Positions 4,934 to 8,564 of a DNA stretch of 8,564 nt are shown piece after piece. The position numbers and the translations under genes are program-made. The stretch comes from CAYJWS01 sp964373925 (lineage in GTDB: Bacteria > Patescibacteriota > Patescibacteriia > Buchananbacterales > GWA2-38-13): the NCBI GenBank assembly GCA_964373925.1, contig CAYJWS010000051.1, positions 1 to 8,564 on the forward strand, in the 5' to 3' direction. A model generated the notes under the pieces. That model was given only the letters and a program-made list of their open reading frames with translations, did not search any database and was not told the DNA's origin. Every line of letters starts with the position of its first letter. The stretch's first letter is position 1.

Positions 4934-5707
4934 ATGACAGGAATAATTATCTTCATCTTAGGAGCTTCTGTGGGGAGCTTTTTAAATATGGCGATTTTTC
5001 GGCTCCATGACAAGAAAAAATTTTCCGGAAGATCGCAATGCCTCCACTGTAGAAAAAAAATACAATGGCACGACAACATTCCCCTCATAAGTTTTTTTAT
5101 TCTGGGCGGAAAATGCCGTTCTTGCGAAAAAAAGATTTCGATGCAATATCCGTTAGTAGAACTCGCAACAGGCATTCTTTTCGTATTGGCATATATCCAA
5201 TCTCCCTCTCCCCTCTGGGGAGAGGGTTGGGGTGAGAGGGCGTTACAGCTCCTGCGCAACTTCATCTTTATCTCCTTCCTTATAGTCATTTTCGTCTATG
5301 ACCTGCGCTGGTATTATATTTTAGACGCTGTTACCATTCCCGCATTGATTGTGGCGTTTTTGTTTAATATTTTTTTCGGATTTGGCTTTATTAATATGCT
5401 TTTAGGTGTTATAATTGGGGCAGGATTCTTTTTAGCGCAATACATCATATCTTCGGGAAAGTGGATCGGCGGAGGCGATATACGTTTGGGCGCAGTAATG
5501 GGAGTTATGCTTGGATGGAAGCTTGTTATCCTCGCCTTATTTTTGGCATATACCATTGGAGCGGCAGCATCACTCGCGCTTATCGCGATGAAAGTAAAAA
5601 AATTTTCCAGCAAGATTCCTTTTGGAACGTTTTTGAGCCTTGCTACGGTTGCTTCACTTTTGTATGGAGAAAAGATAATAGGAGCGTATCTGTCGATGCT
5701 GTTATAG
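4934..5707 (+). CDS. pilD: Prepilin peptidase / N-methyltransferase PilD (type IV leader peptidase, A24 family)
   Basis: A 257-aa integral membrane aspartyl protease that cleaves prepilin leaders after glycine and N-methylates the new N-terminus. The N-terminal domain has GASVGSFLNMAIFRL (10-24), the zinc-type cysteine pairs CLHC (36-39) and CRSC (61-64), and DNIPLISFFILGGKC (47-61). The two catalytic Asp are likely Asp123 in FVYDLRWYYILD and Asp182 in the conserved GGGD motif (179-182, followed by IRLG). Six or seven membrane spans follow the usual pattern, ending IPFGTFLSLATVASL (228-242). Residues 90-101 (SPSPLWGEGWGE) are encoded by a dispersed repeat inserted in frame after the first long hydrophobic segment. 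No Shine-Dalgarno is seen before ATG 4934. It would process all five prepilins of this locus. Confidence 0.96.
   Translation: MTGIIIFILGASVGSFLNMAIFRLHDKKKFSGRSQCLHCRKKIQWHDNIPLISFFILGGKCRSCEKKISMQYPLVELATGILFVLAYIQSPSPLWGEGWGERALQLLRNFIFISFLIVIFVYDLRWYYILDAVTIPALIVAFLFNIFFGFGFINMLLGVIIGAGFFLAQYIISSGKWIGGGDIRLGAVMGVMLGWKLVILALFLAYTIGAAASLALIAMKVKKFSSKIPFGTFLSLATVASLLYGEKIIGAYLSMLL
5203..5240. repeat. CCCTCTCCCC...GGGGAGAGGG repeat inserted in pilD
   Basis: A palindromic core (CTCTCCCC/GGGGAGAG) is followed by GGTTGGGGTGAGAGGG. A second copy, nearly identical except for small differences in the loop and end, lies at 7676-7712. In pilD the repeat is in frame and encodes the low-complexity SPSPLWGEGWGE loop between two hydrophobic segments. 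Confidence 0.85.
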
Positions 5708-5734
5708 TTAGAAGTTAAAAATGAAAAGTTAAAA
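5707..5734 (-). repeat. Left heptad arm of four-helix-bundle cassette 2
   Basis: Read on the minus strand from 5734 this is four 7-bp units: TTTTAAC, TTTTCAT, TTTTAAC, TTCTAAC. It starts at the last base of the pilD stop codon. Like the left arm at 1199-1226 it is exactly 28 nt, but with a different unit sequence. It pairs with the right arm at 6134-6162. Confidence 0.75.
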
Positions 5735-5747
5735 TTATGGATTATTT

Positions 5748-6119
5748 ATGGAAAACAGTGAATTTAAGCAAGATTTCAAGAAAAGAATATATGCGCTTAT
5801 TTTAAAAATTATTAAACTTATTGAATTATTGCCAAAAAATGATGATGTGTGTAGGATAACAAGAAATCAATTAATAAGAAGCAGTACAAGTATAGGGGCA
5901 AATTATATTGAAGCAATAGCTGGTTCTTCAAGAAAAGATTTTACGAATTTTTTAAGCTATTCGTTAAAATCAGCTAATGAATCAAAATTTTGGTTAGCGT
6001 TACCAAGAGATACAAATAAAGGCAATAAAGATCAGACACAAGTTTTACTGAAAGAACTTATTGAGATTTCCAATATTCTTGGATCAAGCATACGTACGTT
6101 GAAAATGAAAAAATTTTAA
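5748..6119 (+). CDS. Four-helix-bundle protein, second subtype
   Basis: A 123-aa protein of the same broad family as the 1230-1589 product but a distinct subtype. Recognisable segments are FKKRIYALILKIIKLIELLPK (11-31), QLIRSSTSIGANYIEA (41-56), SSRKDFTNFLSYSLKSANESKFWLAL (59-84, with the family's SxKDF and ANESKFWL blocks) and a C-terminal helix LLKELIEISNILGSSIRTL (99-117). It is probably all-helical and cytoplasmic, with no signal peptide. It separates pilD from the minor pilin genes and is flanked by inverted heptad arrays. No ribosome binding site is visible. It is AT-richer than the adjacent pilus genes, consistent with independent acquisition. It is clearly not a recent duplicate of the first four-helix gene. 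Biological role unknown. Confidence 0.92.
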   Translation: MENSEFKQDFKKRIYALILKIIKLIELLPKNDDVCRITRNQLIRSSTSIGANYIEAIAGSSRKDFTNFLSYSLKSANESKFWLALPRDTNKGNKDQTQVLLKELIEISNILGSSIRTLKMKKF

Positions 6120-6120
6120 A

Positions 6121-6168
6121 TTTTAAAGTTATTTTTTAACTTTTATCTTTTCATTTTTAACTATCAAT
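6121..6168 (+). repeat. Right heptad arm of four-helix-bundle cassette 2
   Basis: TTTTAAA (6121-6127) and six intervening bases are followed by four clean units: TTTTAAC (6134-6140), TTTTATC (6141-6147), TTTTCAT (6148-6154) and TTTTAAC (6155-6161). A degenerate TATCAAT follows. Relative to the left arm it contains one extra 7-nt unit, as in cassette 1. Confidence 0.75.
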
Positions 6169-6181
6169 AGCTTTGATCTTG

Positions 6182-6216
6182 ATTTGACATTTGGATTTTA
6201 ACCTTTGGATTTAGAA
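6182..6216 (+). repeat. Heptad array directly before the FimT-like start
   Basis: Five consecutive 7-bp units: ATTTGAC, ATTTGGA, TTTTAAC, CTTTGGA, TTTAGAA. It ends two bases before ATG 6219 and takes the place of a ribosome binding site. The unit sequences mix the ATTTGGA type seen at 54-106 with the TTTTAAC type of the adjacent cassette arm. Confidence 0.65.
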
Positions 6217-6218
6217 AT

Positions 6219-6935
6219 ATGAGTAGGAGTATTAAAGTTAATACATTAAAGAATTCCGGCTTTTCACTCGTAGAATTGCTTGTTGCCATATCCATTTTAG
6301 TATTGATCAGCGCGATTTCGGTGGTGTCTTTTATGAGTTACGACAAAGAAAACCGTGTGAGGGGCGCGCGAGACATTGTAATGAGCGATCTACAAGATAT
6401 GCAGAGTTTCGCCCAGATAGGAAAGCTTTCGCAGATGTGCGTTGACGCGATTAAAAAACCAGTAAAGTCAGGAGTAAAATGGGGTATCTGCGCTCAAGAC
6501 AGCGATTGTGATACAGCTTCCTTTCATACATGTGAATACAGCTTGCCTGAAGGAGGGTATGGCATAAGATTCGAAGGAGGCATGGCATATAAGCTTTTTG
6601 TTGATATTAATAACAACAAATCTTTAGAAACCAATGAAATGGTTGTAGATGGATCTAAAACTTTATCGGGTAATACCAATTTTATTTCTACGCCGACGTA
6701 TATTAATTTTAATAATCAAAAAGTCGGACAATTGTATCCCATTACAATAATTTTTGCTTTAAACAATCAAATCGCATTTATTTCGGACGGAGGAAATCAA
6801 TCGGGTAATAGTGATATACGAATCCAGGAAATCAGAATAAATAATGGATCCAACAGCTCGGCATTCTTTTTAAATAAAAAATCAAGAATAATTTATGACG
6901 ACAAGGCGCAGGTGCAGCCGGGAGGAAGCCCGTAA
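6219..6935 (+). CDS. Minor pseudopilin, FimT/GspH-like, with an EF-hand-like loop
   Basis: A 238-aa prepilin with a 14-residue leader ending KNSG and mature end FSLVELLVAISILVLISA (Glu19 at +5). The region after the helix, ARDIVMSDLQDMQSFAQIGK (50-69), is typical of FimT/GspH-type minor pseudopilins, which help initiate pilus assembly at the tip. A 12-residue loop, DINNNKSLETNE (129-140), matches the EF-hand spacing (D1, N3, N5, S7, E12) and probably binds Ca2+. Four cysteines (74, 91, 97, 105) include a CAQDSDC...C motif shared with the next two minor pilins. It is followed after one base by the PilV-like gene, so the two are surely co-transcribed. No Shine-Dalgarno: a heptad array abuts the ATG. 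Prepilin class is sure; the FimT assignment is by style rather than alignment. Confidence 0.88.
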   Translation: MSRSIKVNTLKNSGFSLVELLVAISILVLISAISVVSFMSYDKENRVRGARDIVMSDLQDMQSFAQIGKLSQMCVDAIKKPVKSGVKWGICAQDSDCDTASFHTCEYSLPEGGYGIRFEGGMAYKLFVDINNNKSLETNEMVVDGSKTLSGNTNFISTPTYINFNNQKVGQLYPITIIFALNNQIAFISDGGNQSGNSDIRIQEIRINNGSNSSAFFLNKKSRIIYDDKAQVQPGGSP

Positions 6936-6936
6936 T

Positions 6937-7527
6937 ATGATAGAAAAAACATTAAACAATTCAGGTCAGACTTTACTCGAGGTTATAGTCGCGCTTGGAG
7001 TCGTGCTTTCCGTTCTTATAACTATTGCAGGACTCGTTATGATTAATCTGTTTGGCCAAAAAGCAAGCGAATCAAGAATTATCGCGGGAAATCTCGCGCG
7101 GGAAGGCATTGAGGCAATGCGGCAAATTCGAGACACCGTGAAACTCCAAAAAACAACTTTAGATGATTTTACAGGGAACGAATACATTGCAGTTGCGCAT
7201 TATTATGTGCCGCTTATTAATACTACAAACAATAGTTGGAATCTCCGCGCGGATAATATTAACACTCAGCTATACTTAAAGAATAATACATATCAGTATG
7301 ACGCATCTGGAACTCTTAGTCCTTTTAAGAGGCAATTAGTTATTGATCCCATATGCCAAGATACGGCTAATTGTTCAGCTGGAACAACGGGAGTGTGCGA
7401 AATTTCTGATGGCATTGGAGTTTGCGTGGCAACCATTGGATATCGTATAAAGTCCGAGGTTCAATGGACAGAAAATAATCAAGCAGTTAATTTTAGCCTT
7501 ACAGATTTTTTGTATGATTGGCAGTAA
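6937..7527 (+). CDS. Minor pseudopilin, PilV/GspI-like
   Basis: A 196-aa prepilin with leader MIEKTLNNSG and mature end QTLLEVIVALGVVLSVLITIAG (Glu15 at +5). The GQTLLEV start and following NLAREGIEAMRQIRD (52-66) are typical of Patescibacteria PilV/GspI-like minor pilins. The globular domain has four cysteines (140, 146, 154, 163). It ends with VQWTENNQAVNFSLTDFLYDWQ split over 175-196. I chose ATG 6937 because GGAGGA (6921-6926) precedes it at about ten bases and the leader is then normal. The earlier in-frame ATG 6895 would overlap the upstream gene and make a 24-residue leader. It lies 1 nt after the FimT-like stop, so translation is probably coupled. Confidence 0.9.
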   Translation: MIEKTLNNSGQTLLEVIVALGVVLSVLITIAGLVMINLFGQKASESRIIAGNLAREGIEAMRQIRDTVKLQKTTLDDFTGNEYIAVAHYYVPLINTTNNSWNLRADNINTQLYLKNNTYQYDASGTLSPFKRQLVIDPICQDTANCSAGTTGVCEISDGIGVCVATIGYRIKSEVQWTENNQAVNFSLTDFLYDWQ

Positions 7528-7777
7528 CGTAATATTTTTTTCCTTTTATCTTTTGTTTTTCCGCCTCTCTTTAATTTATTCCCCGAGCTTGTCGAGGGGT
7601 GGCGGGCGAGACAGAGAGAGGGCATCAATATTATTCTCCCTCTCCTTTGGTGTGATAGGGTTGGCCTAACATCTCTCCCTCTCCCTGTGGGGAGAGGGTT
7701 GGGGTGAGGGGGATAAGGGAAGATGAGGAGAAGTTTAATGAATTTTCTCAAAAGTTTTCAATGTAATAAACTCTATC
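7528..7777. other. Repeat-rich gap between PilV-like and PilW-like genes
   Basis: The gap holds a CCCCGAGCTTGTCGAGGGG palindrome (7581-7599), a decayed copy of the CCCTCTCC repeat (about 7634-7665) and a good copy at 7676-7712. A short ribosome-binding-site-plus-ATG unit at 7725-7797 leads into the next gene. No promoter or terminator is convincing. Confidence 0.65.
7676..7712. repeat. CCCTCTCCC...GGGGAGAGGG repeat, intergenic copy
   Basis: A palindromic core of CTCTCCC and GGGGAGAG is followed by GGTTGGGGTGAGGGGG. It is nearly identical to the copy within pilD at 5203-5240. A further degraded copy seems to lie just upstream (about 7634-7665), suggesting tandem insertion with decay. Confidence 0.85.
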
Positions 7778-7797
7778 ATGAAATACATACAGCATAA
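7738..7797 (+). CDS. Possible 19-aa leader ORF overlapping the PilW-like start
   Basis: ATG 7738 is preceded by GAGGAG (7725-7730) at a 7-nt spacing, one of the few good Shine-Dalgarno sequences here. The reading frame encodes 19 residues beginning MNFLKSFQCNKL and stops at TAA 7795-7797, 17 bases past the PilW-like ATG in another frame. The PilW-like gene itself has no Shine-Dalgarno, so ribosomes finishing this short frame could restart there. Real translation is unproven; a chance ORF is the alternative. Confidence 0.3.
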   Translation: MNFLKSFQCNKLYHEIHTA

Positions 7798-8530
7798 AAA
7801 ATCAAATCGCGGCTTCACCCTTATTGAAGGGCTTGTTGCCGCGTCGCTTTTTGTTATTGCCATAACGGCATCAACAGGGCTTTTTGTAACATACACAAAT
7901 ACACAAAGAGAGTCGGGCATACGCCAAAAAGCTCTTACCCAGTTAAGTTTTGATTTAGAAAGAATGGCGCAAGATATCCGGTTAAAAAAAATCGTATTTA
8001 GCAAGACATCTGTTCCATACAGAAGCGGCACAGTAGCCTTATATTCCACCAATGGAGCAGGAATAGTGGGAAAAGAAGTTGAACTGGGAGTAGGGAATAC
8101 TAATTTGGAAGAATATTATTTTTTTGCCAGCGCAAGCCCGGGCGCGTGTTCCGGATATTTTAGCAAAGGATTGTATAAATACTCGGATTCATCCTGCGAG
8201 CAGATTTTTGCTATTGACGGCGTTGAAATTACTGATGTTGGATTTTATATAAGCCCAAGCTATAATCCATATCCCCTCAAAGACGCTGATTGCAAAAAGA
8301 CTGATCCAGACCCTTCTAATGAGGGAAACATATTTAATGGATACTACTGTGAATGCAGTGTAGGTGTGGATTCAGATTGTCACGGCACGCAAACCGGAAG
8401 ATGTAAGCAAGGAATTTGTCTTGTAAGCCAGCCCATTGTAACCATAAGCATAACCGCAAAAGTCGGAGGCAATGCTACCAATCTTTTAACGGTTCAGACA
8501 AGCATTTCAAGCAGGCAATATTCAAATTGA
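7778..8530 (+). CDS. Minor pseudopilin, PilW/GspJ-like, cysteine-rich
   Basis: A 250-aa prepilin with a 12-residue basic leader ending NRG and mature end FTLIEGLVAASLFVIAITASTG (Glu17 at +5). The region LTQLSFDLERMAQDIR (53-68) is characteristic of PilW/GspJ-type minor pilins. The C-terminal third holds a cysteine-rich insert (172, 191, 193, 201, 209, 214), with a further pair at 124 and 140, eight in total. It closes with a beta-rich VTISITAKVGG...LLTVQTSISSRQ typical of PilW tails. It is the last minor pilin in the window and likely contributes to the tip complex with the FimT- and PilV-like proteins. There is no Shine-Dalgarno at the ATG; see the leader ORF at 7738. Prepilin class is sure; the PilW/GspJ subclass is likely. 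Confidence 0.9.
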   Translation: MKYIQHKKSNRGFTLIEGLVAASLFVIAITASTGLFVTYTNTQRESGIRQKALTQLSFDLERMAQDIRLKKIVFSKTSVPYRSGTVALYSTNGAGIVGKEVELGVGNTNLEEYYFFASASPGACSGYFSKGLYKYSDSSCEQIFAIDGVEITDVGFYISPSYNPYPLKDADCKKTDPDPSNEGNIFNGYYCECSVGVDSDCHGTQTGRCKQGICLVSQPIVTISITAKVGGNATNLLTVQTSISSRQYSN

Positions 8531-8555
8531 TGAGAGCATTAAATAATTATTTTTT

Positions 8556-8564
8556 GTCATTGCG
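8556..8564. repeat. Partial GTCATTGCG repeat at the window edge
   Basis: The last nine bases are GTCATTGCG, the inverse of the right end of the composite element at 4798-4886. It probably begins another copy that continues outside the window; only nine bases support this. Confidence 0.4.

Noticed and set aside
4707..4937. Open frame of 76 codons between the second prepilin and pilD
   Set aside because: It lies almost wholly in the two composite GTCATTGCG repeats and reads repeat-derived low-complexity peptide; it has no ribosome binding site and overlaps the pilD start.
6184..6189. Perfect TTGACA resembling a -35 box before the FimT-like gene
   Set aside because: No -10 lies at a 16-19 nt spacing (GGATTT and GATTTA are poor), and the hexamer is part of the heptad array.
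6895..6936. Earlier in-frame start for the PilV-like gene
   Set aside because: It overlaps the FimT-like gene by 41 bases, while GGAGGA before ATG 6937 and a normal ten-residue leader favour the later start.
7479..7751. Minus-strand open frame of 90 codons across the PilV-PilW gap
   Set aside because: Its translation (for example PPHPNPLPTGRGRD) is the reverse reading of the CCCTCTCC repeats, a common false gene in repeat DNA.
8530..8564. Possible next gene starting ATG 8530, overlapping the PilW-like stop (TGATG)
   Set aside because: Only eleven codons are visible and they run into GTCATTGCG, a repeat end. No prepilin motif or ribosome binding site can be judged.

Overview
The window carries a type IV pilus / type II pseudopilus assembly locus, with every confident gene on the + strand. 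It looks like a Patescibacteria (Candidate Phyla Radiation) genome, most likely Parcubacteria-like. The evidence is the PilT-PilC-prepilin-PilD-pseudopilin order, compact minor pilins of the GQTLLEV and NLAREGIEAMR type, free-standing four-helix-bundle (23S-intervening-sequence-type) genes, and intergenic DNA packed with short palindromic GATCC...GGATGAC elements. TGA ends several genes (the PilT-like gene, pilC, the PilW-like gene), so this is not a lineage that recodes UGA as glycine. The taxonomic call is inference from gene style, not from a marker gene.

Layout. 1-116: a palindromic repeat and an AT-rich heptad array. 117-1190: a PilT-family ATPase whose key nucleotide-binding and hydrolysis motifs are all altered. 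1199-1653: a four-helix-bundle gene between inverted heptad arrays. 1660-2868: pilC platform protein. 2869-3109: two palindromic elements, then an extended -10 promoter and a 5'UTR hairpin. 3110-3625: major-type prepilin with a near-perfect ribosome binding site, closed by a strong intrinsic terminator at 3657-3690. 3691-4049: non-coding DNA with several palindromic elements. 4050-4664: a second, related prepilin whose leader is encoded by repeat DNA. 4665-4933: two composite GTCATTGCG-type repeats. 4934-5707: pilD prepilin peptidase with a repeat inserted in frame. 5707-6168: a second four-helix-bundle cassette. 6219-8530: three minor pseudopilins (FimT/GspH-, PilV/GspI- and PilW/GspJ-like).

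How the genes work together. PilD cuts the leaders of the five prepilins after the conserved glycine. PilC is the inner-membrane platform on which they are assembled. The three minor pilins probably form the tip/initiation complex and the 3110 or 4050 product the shaft. The usual extension ATPase PilB and the alignment proteins PilM/N/O are not in the window. The only ATPase-like protein looks catalytically compromised, so it may be regulatory.

The most unusual signals are: (i) the degenerate PilT; (ii) two independent four-helix-bundle cassettes, each with four 7-bp units per side in inverted orientation and their own heptad consensus; (iii) heptad arrays sitting where a ribosome binding site would be in front of three pilus genes; (iv) repeat DNA that has become coding sequence in pilD and in a prepilin leader; and (v) a shared cysteine motif in all three minor pilins.
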